Of a stretch of 64,000 bases of DNA, positions 12,157 to 23,682 are shown piece by piece (position 1 is the first letter of the stretch; each line of letters begins with the position of its first letter). The notes under the pieces were generated by a model that was not told the origin of the DNA, did not search any database, and saw only the letters and a list, made by a program, of their open reading frames with translations. Made by a program: the position numbers and the translations under genes. The stretch is from positions 124,001-188,000 of the forward strand of contig JASANH010000448.1 in assembly GCA_030248295.1 (NCBI GenBank), written 5' to 3'. Source of the DNA: Mesodorylaimus sp. YZB2_4 (lineage: Eukaryota > Nematoda > Enoplea > Dorylaimida > Dorylaimidae).

Positions 12157-15100
12157 TTATGGCCTAGTATGGTCAGATATATACCCCTCATTCTGGTAAC
12201 AATTAGCACTGCTCGATGGCGCTGAGCTGTCATTTACAAGCGCTTCTTGGGTGGCGGCAGCGACACAAGTTCCGCTGTCCTTTTCAGTCCACTTTGCCCA
12301 TTCTTGGATCTCAGCTGAATAAAACAAAATTCACTCATTATTATAATGATCAAAGAGATTAGCAATACCTGAGCCGAATATCAAAAATAATAAGCCAGCC
12401 GCTACTAATCCCCCGGAAATGACCAGAAACACGATTTGCCACTCGCCCGTGGTTCCCTAAAAACATGTTATGCAATCGTCATAACTCGCTCCGACCCGTG
12501 CTTGCATGGTCAAAGTAGTCCACAGGGCGGAAATAGGTCTTATTTCAAGGAAGCCGCAGGTTGAGACAAGCAAGCAGTGCCTGAACCATACCGCGCACAT
12601 TCACCCCAGAATCGCTGAATAACATTAGAGTACTCTTAATCAGAGCGGAACATTCCCGGACACTGTCCCTCCTGAATGGCCCAGTTGAAAGAGGACAGAT
12701 GACGGTCGTCCCTCGCTACTTGGCAGGCCTGGGTGGCCCTAGTCCCGGTCGGTATTTTGTGCCCGCCTGTCAGCACTTACGTGGACAGTGACTAGGCCGA
12801 CCATGTAAGGAGCGAGGACTGCTCCGATCTGGCCGACGAACCTGGACAGGGCGTTCACCATGCCCGTGTAAATGGGAGCGATGCAGACCAGACTGGTCAG
12901 AAAACCGGGCACTTGACACGAAAACAGGCCGTTGGCCATGGTGACAAGGGCCACGGCTAGTGCGGAATGATTGGAGTCCATGTAAGCGCAGGCGATCAGG
13001 AATGCAGCAACGACGAAAGACCCTGAAATTTGCAATTAGCGTTGCTGAATTCAGTCGAAATCAAACAATGCCGACGCACCGACAGAATTGAAAATTTTAC
13101 AGATGCATGTAGGACTGATTTTTGTTCGAGATTTCATTTGGTCGGCGATGGCAGCAAAAATTAGTTTTCCAAGTAGTTGCGACAAAAATGGCAGTGCACT
13201 GAGGAGACCATTCTGGAAAAATAAATCATGTTGGACATAAAATTTTGGGTACCCGCTCACGCAATGTCTGAAATAATCGATATGCACTTGAGAAATCATG
13301 CGGATGATATATACAATGTGTATGTACTGTACACATGCATTTATACATAGCTGTAGTGGGTACATAATTATGTAAGTTACTAAAGGCTATCGATTTCAAG
13401 CATTGCGAGACCTTTTGCTAATTTATGCCTGGAAGCACTTAGAATTGGAGACACAAGGCACCTTGAGACCCTGGCATTGTTTCACCAGCGCACACAACTC
13501 CGATTGGAGGAAGTCAAGTGTGGCGACTATAGCTGCCATTGAAGCATCGACCAGAGTGGTTTGCGTGTGCTAGCCAGGAAAGAGTAAGCATCCGTCCCCC
13601 CGTCTGCCAAGAATGCAGGTCACTACTTACTCGGGATAAATCAAACTGTAATGACTGTTCGAAATAAGTAGGAATGTACGAGGTCAGTGTGGCATTCATG
13701 GCCGTCAATGTAAAGCTGCCGAACACGCCGACCAGCAGAGGCAACGAGGTCAGCATCTTTATCCAAGGCACTTCTTTCAAAGTAATCTGATCGGAAGCAA
13801 CAATTCGCCGCACACATTTCATGCACTGCAAAATATACGACTTACTTTTCGCTTGTTTATATTTTGCTTGTGCAGTGAATCCAGAATAAACAGTCTTTCT
13901 TCATCTGAGATACATTTCGATTCATCAGGATTATTCGATGCCCCGATGAACCAGAAGAATATAATTGGAATGTTGATTATGCCTGAAACAAGGACTTTGT
14001 CAAGTTGGGGGCTGCGGCTGTGGCTGCACTTGAATAATGAATTAACAACAGGTCAGTCGAGTGCTGTGATGATTGTAGCTCCAGGTATAGCCAGCCAGCT
14101 GTTGCAATCCATACGATCCTTGCAACAAGCTCCTAAATCAATGGCCTTTGGGGTATTTTTCATATATATTTGTAGTCCAGACAAATGCAACGATTTTTCA
14201 CTCCTGACCCTTACTTACTTCAGCTAGTTCTATTTCAGCATTAGCTTGATACCACCTTACCCGTTGAAATATCTCCAACATATCCTATCCCTAAATATCT
14301 CTGATATATCCAATCCACTGATATTTTGTATATCTATGGATATATATTGGATATATATTGTGTACTAATGGATAAGGGATATACATTCACGTCTTCGATA
14401 TATCCATGGATATATATATTGGATGTATATTGTGTACCAATGGATAAGGGATATACATTCATGTCTTCGATATATCCATGGATATATATATTGGATGTAT
14501 ATTGTGTACCAATGGATAAGGGATATACATTCACGTCTTCGATATATCCATGGATATATATATTGGATGTATATTGTGTACCAATGGATAAGGGATATAC
14601 ATTCATGTCTTCGATATATCCATGGATATATATATTGGATGTATATTGTGTACCAATGGATAAGGGATATACATTCACGTCTTCGATATATCCATGGATA
14701 TATATATTGGATGTATATTGTGTACCAATGGATAAGGGATATACATTCATGTCTTCGATATATCCATGGATATATATATTGGATGTATATTGTGTACCAA
14801 TGGATAAGGGATATACATTCATGTCTTCGATATATCCATGGATATATATATTGGATGTATATTGTGTACCAATGGATAAGGGATATACATTCATGTCTTC
14901 GATATATCCATGGAATATATATATTGGATGTATATTGTGTACCAATGGATAAGGGATATACATTCATGTCTTCGATATATCCATGGATATATATATTGGA
15001 TGTATATTGTGTACCAATGGATAAGGGATATACATTCATGTCTTCGATATATCCATGGATATATATATTGGATGTATATTGTGTACCAATGGATAAGGGA

Positions 15101-18100
15101 TATACATTCATGTCTTCGATATATCCATGGATATATATATTGGATGTATATTGTGTACCAATGGATAAGGGATATACATTCATTTCTTCGATATATCCAT
15201 GGATATATATATTGGATGTATATTGTGTACCAATGGATAAGGGATATTCATTCATATCTTCGATATATCCATGGATATATATATTGGATGTATATTGTGT
15301 AACAATGGATAAGGGATATACATTCACGTCTTCGATATATCCATGGATATATATATTGGATGTATATTGTGTACCAATGGATAAGGGATATACATTCATG
15401 TCTTCGATATATCAATGGATATATATATTGGATGTATAATTGTGTACCAATGGAATAAGGGATACACAGTCAGGTCCTCGATATATCCATGGATATATAT
15501 ATTGGATGTATATTGTGTACCAATGGATAAGGGATATACATTCATGTCTTCGATATATCCATGGATATATATATTGGATGTATATTGTGTACCAATGGAT
15601 AAGGGATATACATTCATTTCTTCGATATATCCATGGATATATATATTGGATGTATATTGTGTACCAATGGATAAGGGATATACATTCATGTCTTCGATAT
15701 ATCCATGGATATATATATTGGATGTATATTGTGTACCAATGGATGAGGGATATACATTCATGTCTTCGATATATCCATGGATATATATATATTGAATGTA
15801 TATTGTGTACCAATGGATGAGGGATATACATTCATGTCTTCGATATATCCATGGATATATATATTAGATGTATATTGTGTACCAATGGATAAGGGATATT
15901 CATTCATATCTTCGGAATATCCATGGATATATATATTGGATATATATTGTGTACCAATGGATAAGGGATATTCATTCATATCTTCGGTATATCCATGGAT
16001 ATATATATTGGATATATATTGTGTGCCAATGGATAAGGGATATTCATTCATATCTTATATATACCTATGGATATATAGTTAATGCATATCAATATGTACG
16101 GGAAATTCGTTGATATCTCTGGCACATTCACTGATATATCTTGTATATCCATGGATATATAATGTGCACCAACGGATATCGATATCCATTAATATTTCTG
16201 GTACATCAATATAACAGAGATATCCATACTTCTTTCTACCAGCGGGATATATCAGCCATATCGAGATCTCTGGTACATCCTGGGATATCTCCGCTTCAAT
16301 GCGAGTTTCTGCCATCCAAAGAGGTTACGATTTTCAGCGGACTTGACTGTTATCGGGTGACATACGCGATATTGGTTATCTTACCAGTGACATAAAATAT
16401 GGACGGCCAGCCCCCGAGAAAGTGCTTCTGTCTGCACAAGAACGCATTCAGCGGACTGCCAATAATGCTCGCAACCTGACTACCTGAAAAGTAACATTTT
16501 CTGCTGTACTGACAAGGAATCAATCGTGCTTTCATTAAAATCCGGGGCTAGTAAGGGTGTTTTTTGTGCCAAATGGAATATGAACAAAGGAATGCAAGAA
16601 AAAAAGTTTTGAGGTTGTGCAAGGCTCAAAGAGCACATATTCTGGAAACGTAGGAACAAAGGCGTTGGAGCACGCCTCACCAGCTGTGTAAATGGCGATG
16701 ACGGACGAGCGCTCGGTCGGCGGGATCCATCGAGCAGTGATCGATGCTATTGCAGGAAACATGGCAGCCTAAAGCGATTTCTGTTGATTGGACAGCGATG
16801 TGTAACCAAGTCTGGCAGGCGTAGAGCAGAGTATGGGACAAACACTTCGAGTGGAGCAGGCGAGTCTCCGACGGGTTGACGTCGTCTAGCCAGGTACAGT
16901 AGGCACGAAGGTTACAGGCAGAAAGGCCAGTCAGAACTATGTGACCGAACTGAGGGTGTCTCACCTGGCCGCCCACTCCCATGATCAGCCGCAGCACGAA
17001 CAGTGGAATCAGGCCACCAGCCGTGGCTGCGATGGGCGTCAACACACACCCGACCAGGTTTATCACCAGGCAAATGCTAACGATTAGTTTGGGATTGTAC
17101 CGATCGGATAAGAAACCAGCGGGAAGACCAGATATCATGCCGCCCCAGAATATGGCCGAAAATACATAACCCTGTTGCTCGCTGTCCCACAACAGGCTGC
17201 CCTAAGAAATAAGGAATGTAACCAGCCAACAAATACCAAACGGGGAAAATAGTAAAAACGCATGAAAGGTGGAAAGAAAACTAAGAAGTTGTAGATAGTG
17301 CACAGCCGAAGATGGCCACCCCCGACCCCGAAAAAGACCGACCGAGGGTCGAGGTTCACAAGAGGCAATCAATTAGCCGCAATTTTTTTGCTAGCTTAAT
17401 AAATAGGGTGTACGGCTGGTTCGCCAATATCTCCCGCCTTTTTTGAAGTGGATGACTTGTCTCTTGAAAATACAATTAGAAAAGCATGGAAATATGCTGA
17501 AACTTGCAGGACACATCACAAAATAAATTGGGAGCTGTTAGCAGAAACCTCGAGCCTCGAAAAGTCACCCTCGGCCGAACACTAGTTCTAGAATGGGGCA
17601 GCACAACATCTTACATCATAAATGTCCGATTCGATATCGGAAAGTTCATGTCTGTGGGAAGAATTATGGGGTGCGACAGCCGTGTTGTTGACCATGCACA
17701 CCATGGCCATGCTGAGTGTGCTCATGACCAGAATGTTGCCCATAAATGCCAGCATCAGCACCATGGTCAGTCGGAATCGGGATGATCTCACAGTCCAGAA
17801 TGCTGAAACGAATGCAAGATTGAGCAGGAGTTGGATCGGGGTGTGTAATCCTGGGGCCAAGGCGTACGGAATAGAATTCGATCTCCCTTGACAGGGAGGG
17901 AGCCTAAACCCGTCGGCTTGATGTTTCAGTCGTAGCTAGGTATAGTCGCAATACGCCTTGCCTTGCGGCTGCATTATCTCCTGCGTCTCGCCTGGCTGGC
18001 ATCTACTTCACACACCCTGTATTGCCTCTAGGCCGCTTCTGCCTAATATCGATTGATCGATTAGAGGCTTCTCACAATTCGATCAGTCGAAAACTTACGC

Positions 18101-18771
18101 TTCATTTGACAGACCAGTTAAACCCAGGGTGTGCAGAGGACTTTACTTATCCTACACTTGGATCTTGATTATAGAGGCCTCGCCCTGTGGGAACTGTTGT
18201 CGCGTCGTGTTCAGTGCCCACTCCTCAACATAGCCGAGGGACAAGCAGCAGTCCAGCACTAGCAACCCCTTTTAGCTTCTCGCTGCTTCTAGCAATCAAA
18301 TTGCGCAGGAAGAAAACTTTTCTGCAGACGAACAAAGTAAACAAGCTGATTTCCTATCTCTAAGTTTGCTCTTGCCCGGCGAAGCGAATTCTTCGATGTA
18401 ATGGTTCGTGAAGGGGATTATTTTCAAATTCAGCCGACACGGATTCACTTTTAAAGGGTTCGAGGCCAGGGCGAGGGGGAACAAAAAATATTCTATGTTC
18501 AAAATTCAAATATCGGGGGAAATTCAATTGGTGCAATGTAAAAACCTTCAATTTTCACAGTGCAGTGTTCTCTTTCCATGGCTCTAATAGCTGTGGAGTC
18601 CGAAATCTGACGAGCCAGCATTGGATCCAAATTTGGGAATTATCAGTCCCCTTCAAACTTGGCAGTAAATTCCTTACCACATTTTTTGTCAGAATTACTT
18701 GACTTGGTCGCGGATTCGGCATCCACTCGACTTTGATCATCTTCTTCGATCAAACCCTGCCTGTCGCCCAT
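12157..18771 (-). CDS. SLC17-type (sialin/phosphate cotransporter-like) membrane transporter
   Basis: Eleven exons on the minus strand (18771-18678, 17802-17615, 17201-16965, 16768-16681, 16483-16385, 13982-13846, 13825-13631, 13212-13080, 13022-12781, 12456-12369, 12314-12157) encode 552 residues. The order of segments fits the SLC17 anion transporter branch of the major facilitator superfamily: cytosolic N-terminus with acidic patch, TM1 ending in STLSMAMVCMVN, a glycosylated loop (NNT, NSS), the WDSEQQGYVFSAIFWGG stretch, ARWIPPTERS in the next loop, NGLLSALPFLSQLLGK, CKIFNSVG, TGMVNALSRFVGQIGAVL, and the C-terminal EIQEWAKW after the last helix. Such proteins export organic anions across lysosomal, vesicular or plasma membranes, driven by protons, sodium or membrane potential. 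The 2.4-kb intron between exons 5 and 6 carries the 72-bp satellite. It is divergent from the P450 at 19136. The substrate cannot be told from sequence. Confidence 0.92.
14329..16080. repeat. 72-bp tandem satellite inside a transporter intron
   Basis: About 24 copies of a 72-bp unit lie head to tail. The unit contains the perfect palindrome ATATATCCATGGATATAT followed by TTGGATGTATATTGTGTACC and AATGGATAAGGGATATACAT. Copies in the centre differ by one or two bases, while those after about 15,780 are more diverged. Degenerate relatives continue to about 16,300. Because 72 is divisible by three and the unit lacks stops in several frames, long open frames appear on both strands. They are artefacts of the repeat: the array lies wholly within the intron 13983-16384. 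Confidence 0.97.
16843..16900 (-). repeat. Dispersed repeat family fragment
   Basis: The plus strand reads GTGGAGCAGGCGAGTCTCCG and ACGGGTTGACGTCGTCTAGC. This is the reverse complement of the GACGTCAACCCGTCGG block seen in other copies. It lies in the intron between exons 3 and 4 of the transporter. Confidence 0.45.
17885..18000 (+). repeat. Dispersed repeat family copy
   Basis: It shares AACCCGTCGGCTTGATGTTT, CAGTCGTAG and GGTATAGTCGCAA with the copy at 10481, in the same orientation. It lies in the first intron of the transporter gene. Confidence 0.5.
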
Positions 18772-19135
18772 ATTTTTCTTCCAGCAGATTTGTTCAGAGT
18801 CAGCGTGGATTGCAGACAAGGTGCAGTAGAGAAGGAAGCAGGGTAGCCCCAGCACGAACGAGCGCGATGAGTACAACCACCCGCCAGCATGGTCGTCATC
18901 GCGTCAGTGTTGCGAGGTGAGTCATGGCCCCCGCTGTGGGAAGTCGAATCATGACAGTCAGAATGACAGGGTTAGCCGAACGTGAAATCCAAACACCACA
19001 TTGTTGGCCAATATTTGCGTAATCTTCACCAAGGCTGACATAAAACAGCCAGGACTCTGGAATTCCTTCTCAGAACAGACAGTATATAAGACCACTTTCT
19101 GTGCCAAAACGCCAGTTTCAATTTTCGAGCAGAAA
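18772..19135. promoter_or_regulatory. Shared divergent promoter region of transporter and P450-1
   Basis: The 364 bp separate the ATG of the minus-strand transporter (18771) from the ATG of the plus-strand P450 (19136). On the plus strand a TATA box (GTATATAAG, 19082-19090) lies about 46 bp before the P450 ATG, well placed for a short leader. No equally good TATA box was seen for the transporter. Shared control of the two genes is plausible from the arrangement but is inference. Confidence 0.6.
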
Positions 19136-22100
19136 ATGATCATTTTAACCCTTTTCCTCCTATTTCTTCCATTAGCACTGATTCTTTCTGAAATAGTCAG
19201 GAAGAGACGATATTCAAAGTTGCCACCTGGCCCCGCGGTATGGCCTTTATTGGGAAATGTGTTTCGTAAGTAAAAGGTCAGAAAATGGAAAATGGTTTGA
19301 GAATTTGGATTTTTAGATTTTATCTCCAAGAAACTGCCCAAGCACGAAATTATTGCAGAAATGAGCGAAAAATATGGCGACGTGTTTACTGTGTGGTTTT
19401 TCACGAAACCAGTCGTCATCCTGTCGTCTTTGGATGCTGTTCGCCAAGCCTATATTCATAGGCGGGAGGACTTTGCCAGCAGGCCCGACACGCTAGTTGG
19501 TAATCACGTTTGCTCTGGTCAGGGTGTGCTTTTCTGATGGAAATAGGACGAAATGGGGGTTGAATCACCAAATCATAAAAGTATCTTCCTTCCTCCTCCT
19601 TGATCACCTGCTGGTCGGTGCGGCATGCGCTGGTGGCCCATCGATTGGCGCAAGTGGTCAACCAGTCCAGTCTGGTTGATGTTTTACCAGTCTTATTGTC
19701 AGACTGAGGTTTGAGGCTGAGGTTCATGCGGAGTCTCCGCGGGACACCATCTATGCGCCTCAGGGAGTCGTCCGACGGGAGTGAAACGACTGGTGGGACG
19801 TGCTGTAGGAGGTGGGGTATGCACAGGGGCACAGCTGAGGAAAAGCATGCTGGTAGCAAGTGCTCGTTTCAGCCGTGGGCCTGTTCGATGGCTATCACAA
19901 CGACTTGAGTTTCGGCCGCTATACCGAAAAGTGGAAGGCCAAAAGGAAATTATTCCATCATTCAGTCAGGTAATGAGGATATGAAAATGTCGTCCAGGCT
20001 GAAACACCGACAGCAAACACTGGCAGCACTGATTAGAGTGCACATGCACTTGACAGTAGGCACAATCCTGCCGAGTCTTTACTCACCCATAGTCTAATGG
20101 CGGAAGTGATTGAGAAAATCCGCTCATATGGTGTCACAGGCACTAAGAAAATTCAAATTTCACATTTTCGCGCCAAATTTTTCTGGGCAACAAAAAATGC
20201 TTTGAGCTTAGTTTTGTTTCATATGAATCTTGCGATTAGTAAACACAGACGATGGTTTTGAAACTGGGTTCCAGCATTTTGCAGTGCTTGCCAGATTTTC
20301 CTGGATTCCTCAACCAGGGCAAAGCGCTTGTAGCCTGCTTTCTCCAAGCACCAGCTCCTGGCTCCTATCCCTCACTGCGCACAGACATCCAAAATAGAGA
20401 GCAATCGCGGTAAAACAAACAAAATTAGGCCATATCTGAAAGATCAGCTGCTGAGAATTCCTTGCAGCCAACTTTTGAAATTTAGCGCCAAAAAATGCAA
20501 TCTTGACTTATCGCCCAAGAAAATACACGCATTTCAGAAGCGAGAAGCACAGGATAAAAGAAAGGTTGAAAGTAAATTGCAGATGTCAAAGTGAAAACTG
20601 AAAAACCTCCAAACTCCAGAGTACAGTAATTTACAGGGTTTATTCCCAGGGTTTTGGTCAACTGACCTTTCAGACATCGCCTCATTTTGTTTCTTTTGCT
20701 CTATTTTGGATGGGAACTTACGATTAGCTCTACTCGTCCTCTACTGACCAGACACCCTGCAGGTCGCTCATTGCAACCAAGCAGTTCGAACTGGAAATCA
20801 ACCATATTACTCAGAAAATAATCACGGAAATGCTCGAAGCAGGACCAGAATCCGCTTTCGATATTCAATCTTTCATTCATAAAGCATATTACAACGCTTC
20901 TTTGGTACTGGCGTTCGGAAAACGGTAGGAAAATTGGGAAAACTAGAAATTTGACATGAATTCGATTGTTTTGCAGGTTCGAATTCGATGAGCCAGAATT
21001 CTTACGTTTCGTAGAAATGCACCACGATGCAAATCAGGGAATCAGTGTGTGCCGATTCTACGACTCGTTTCCCTTCCTCCACTACGTGCCCATATTCCAC
21101 CTGTCTCCTGCACTGCGATCCATGAAAAGGGCAGTCAAACACTTGCAAAACTATTTGCTGCGATGGTTTGTGGAAGCCAGGCAAAACGAGTCTGCAGGTG
21201 AACCAAACTGGGTGGCGCTGCAGACCACGTCGTAGCTTGGTGTTTTCAGATGAAAAAGAGAACATGGTGCAGGCACTGGCCAATGGTGTGAATCGGGCTG
21301 AGGTGAAGGCCGATGGGGCAGAAAGCAGTGAGATGTTTACTAATGAAGAAATAATGCACATGCTGATGAACCTATTCACAGGTGGGGCCAAACTCCGCTT
21401 TCTGTTTCTCCTTGTTTTTTGCCATTCATGGTGGCCCAAAAGTCCAGTTACAACTTTGAAACTGGCGCGGGCGGCTGTTTTTTGCGGGAAGTTTAAAAAT
21501 AACCATGTAACCGGACTTTTGGGACACCTTGTTCACCAGGGCTATCTGAATGGTCACCTCGGTTTCAGCCACCACAATACCGACCAGTTCAGCCACACTT
21601 TGGCTGCTCTTGGAAATGATCTTACACCCTGAAATCCAAGAAAAGTGCTACGAGGATTTGCAGAAGGTCAGCTTACTTCAGGACGCTCAACAGGACATGA
21701 CTAATGAACGTGTAGATTGCGCGCAGGTGACTGCTGGCCGGCCGATCTCCTTGTCCGATCGTGCACACCTGCCCTACGTCGAGGCGTGCATTATGGAGGC
21801 CCTGCGACACTACAGTCCCATTTCATTGAACCTACCGCACACCCCCAGCAGCGACGCTCCGTTGAGTAAGTCAGTGCCCGGACTGTTCCCCGGCTGACAA
21901 TGAGGAATACACTTGCACTTTGAACTTGTGCAGGAGATTACATGATTCCGGCTGGCACAGAAACGATTATGAATATTTGGGCGCTTCATCACGATCCGAA
22001 ATCATGGAAAGACCCGAATAATTATAATCCGAATAATTTCCTGGACGAGAATGGCCAACTCGTGCGCCCACTCTGCTTCTTGCCGTTCGGGGCGGGACGA

Positions 22101-22292
22101 CGCGTGTGCCCCGGCGATGCGTTCGCAAAGAACCTCATTTTCCTCACCTTCACTCAAATGCTACAGCATTTGCGATTGGAAAGAGTGCCGGGCTGCGAGT
22201 ACTCGACGCAATGGTCGCATATCAGCAGCGAGTTCGTCAATATTCCCGAGGCATATCCGGTGAAGGTGGTTGCAAGGAGCAAGCGCGAGTGA
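19136..22292 (+). CDS. Cytochrome P450 1, microsomal, CYP2-like layout
   Basis: Nine exons (19136-19265, 19317-19499, 19873-19969, 20763-20924, 20977-21197, 21250-21381, 21569-21666, 21727-21865, 21934-22292) encode 506 residues. P450s insert one oxygen atom into a substrate using NADPH-P450 reductase at the ER. An N-terminal anchor (MIILTLFLLFLPLALIL) is followed by the proline-rich hinge LPPGPAVWPLLGN. The K-helix ExxR is E365-R368 (EALR), and the heme-binding loop is FLPFGAGRRVCPGD with the thiolate ligand C446. The I-helix reads LFTGATTIPTSS, so the usual acidic residue of (A/G)Gx(D/E)T is replaced by Thr, which may alter oxygen activation or indicate an unusual reaction. A TATA box lies at 19082-19090 and an AATAAA at 22373. 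The gene is divergent from the SLC17 transporter. Substrate is unknown; a role in oxidising a cyclodipeptide is a hypothesis from its neighbours. Confidence 0.94.
19650..19705 (+). repeat. Dispersed repeat family fragment
   Basis: In P450-1 intron 2 the sequence has CAACCAGTCCAGTCTGGTTG followed by ATGTTTTACCAGTCTTATTG, a diverged version of the hairpin-like CAACCCGTCGGGTTGATGTTT block of the family. Confidence 0.35.
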
Positions 22293-22372
22293 ACGTCAGG
22301 TGCAGCACATTACTCCAGGCACAGCTAAGACTGCCTATCCTGCAGATATATCTAAGTGTGGTTTGCTGTGAA

Positions 22373-22378
22373 AATAAA
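22373..22378 (+). terminator. Polyadenylation signal of P450-1
   Basis: A canonical AATAAA lies 81 bases after the P450-1 stop codon, in the only reasonable position for its 3' end. Confidence 0.65.
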
Positions 22379-23424
22379 CACCTGGCAGTCCTGATTCTGA
22401 CAGGGAGCACACTGTGTGCCAGTCGAGTACACGACTGGGGACGACGCAGTCTACTAATTCGGGCACGTCTGTTTTGCGTGTCATGCGAGAGAGGCAGTAC
22501 GGAAATGTGGTCCCTGATTCTGTGGGCCATGCGTAGTCTGAATGGGGAGGATTTGAGCCAGCTTGGTGAATGTCGACCGATTCGAGCTCTTTGGGACATT
22601 GAGTAAGCAAGTGCAACTTTTTTGGCAGCGCGGAACAGTCGAACATATCGGAGTGGCAAGATATGCCTTTGGCAGTCATGTTAGCGGACGCAGTGCGCCC
22701 ACTAGTCAAGGCAGCAGGAAAATCACACCAGTACCGACTCGACTGGCATGGCACTCGCAAACACGCGTTCGTGTGGTAGGTTGTCTGCCTGCTGTCACAC
22801 GGAGCACAGGCGTGTTCGGCCGGTGGGGAAGGTTGCGTATTGACTTGCCTTCATTGGCCGCTCGATACGCTCTCTGCAGGCGAGGTAGAAACCCGTCGGC
22901 TAGATGTCTCTAGGACTAGGAGTGGGAGGCCTACCTGGAGTGTTTAGAGAGCATCCTCTCCCTTCAGTACGGTCACAGCCTGTTACACCAGCAAACATCC
23001 GCAGAGGCGGTGCTGCTTTTGTTATTTGTGCGCTTCCATTTTTTAAATGGCCTTTCCCTGTCCTTTTTTGCTAATTTTTGTCTCGAGCGTCACGATGATC
23101 GGGATTTTTCGTCTTTATCCTTGGGCTGCAGGATATCGAAGGGCTGACCTGGGGAGGAAAGTTGGCGGTGCAAGCGAGGATTTACGACCGATAAGGAAAA
23201 ATGCCTGTAGCATCCTGGACATGAATAAATGAGACGGTATAGATAAACCAGGACAAAGGCTGGGGTCTGCACTGCGTGTCATGAGCACACAGTCCATGTG
23301 GTGTACAACACAACTGGTGCGAATATGTGGGCAGTCCCCGTTCCTGTCAGGTCACTTTTCGTCCATAGCCAAGCACTACAGCGCACTCGAGGCCTAAGGA
23401 ACTCATATTTGACAATCATTTCTT

Positions 23425-23512
23425 CCCGAGGCGGAAGTCGAACCCTCGTCTGTAAGTGCGCACAGCGTGAGAGGCAGACGCCTTGACCCGCCAGGCCACG
23501 ACCAGGAACCGT
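23425..23512 (-). repeat. tRNA-derived SINE-like element, copy 1
   Basis: Read on the minus strand it has an A-box-like TGGCCTGGCGGGT, then GGCGTCTGCCTCTCACGC and a B-box GGGTTCGACTTCC, spaced as in a tRNA. The same layout occurs in the plus orientation at 27840-27930. The anticodon arm cannot pair properly and no acceptor stem forms, so it is not a functional tRNA gene. The CTGCCTGTCAC-type segment resembles tRNA-Asp. Confidence 0.6.
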
Positions 23513-23682
23513 CTGCTGCAATACTGATCCTGTTATTGAACCAACCCCCATTCGGAACATTTTATGCAAAATAAATTATAAGACTTGAATATTTTAAAAG
23601 TTTTTTAAAAGTTAAATGCTTCGAATAGCTCGTAATAAAAATAGCATGCATTTCTTGGCAATGCTATCATTTGCCCGATAGC

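Larger units (their letters stand above)
22293..23682. other. Intergenic between the convergent P450 genes
   Basis: Apart from the P450-1 polyadenylation signal, a dispersed repeat fragment (near 22865-22920) and a tRNA-like element (23425-23510), I see no gene. Open frames such as 22237-22659 (minus) have no recognisable domain. The last 100 bp are AT-rich. Confidence 0.5.

Noticed and set aside
14334..15831. Long open frames (up to 344 codons) on both strands encoding YIHGYI/YPWIYILDVYC-type repeats
   Set aside because: They are produced by the 72-bp satellite, whose length is a multiple of three. They lie inside a well-defined intron and appear on both strands at once.
14329..16080. CRISPR-like array
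   Set aside because: The units are continuous and nearly identical over 72 bp, with no unique spacers, and the context is eukaryotic.
23425..23512. Functional tRNA gene
   Set aside because: A- and B-box-like words are present but the acceptor and anticodon stems do not pair.
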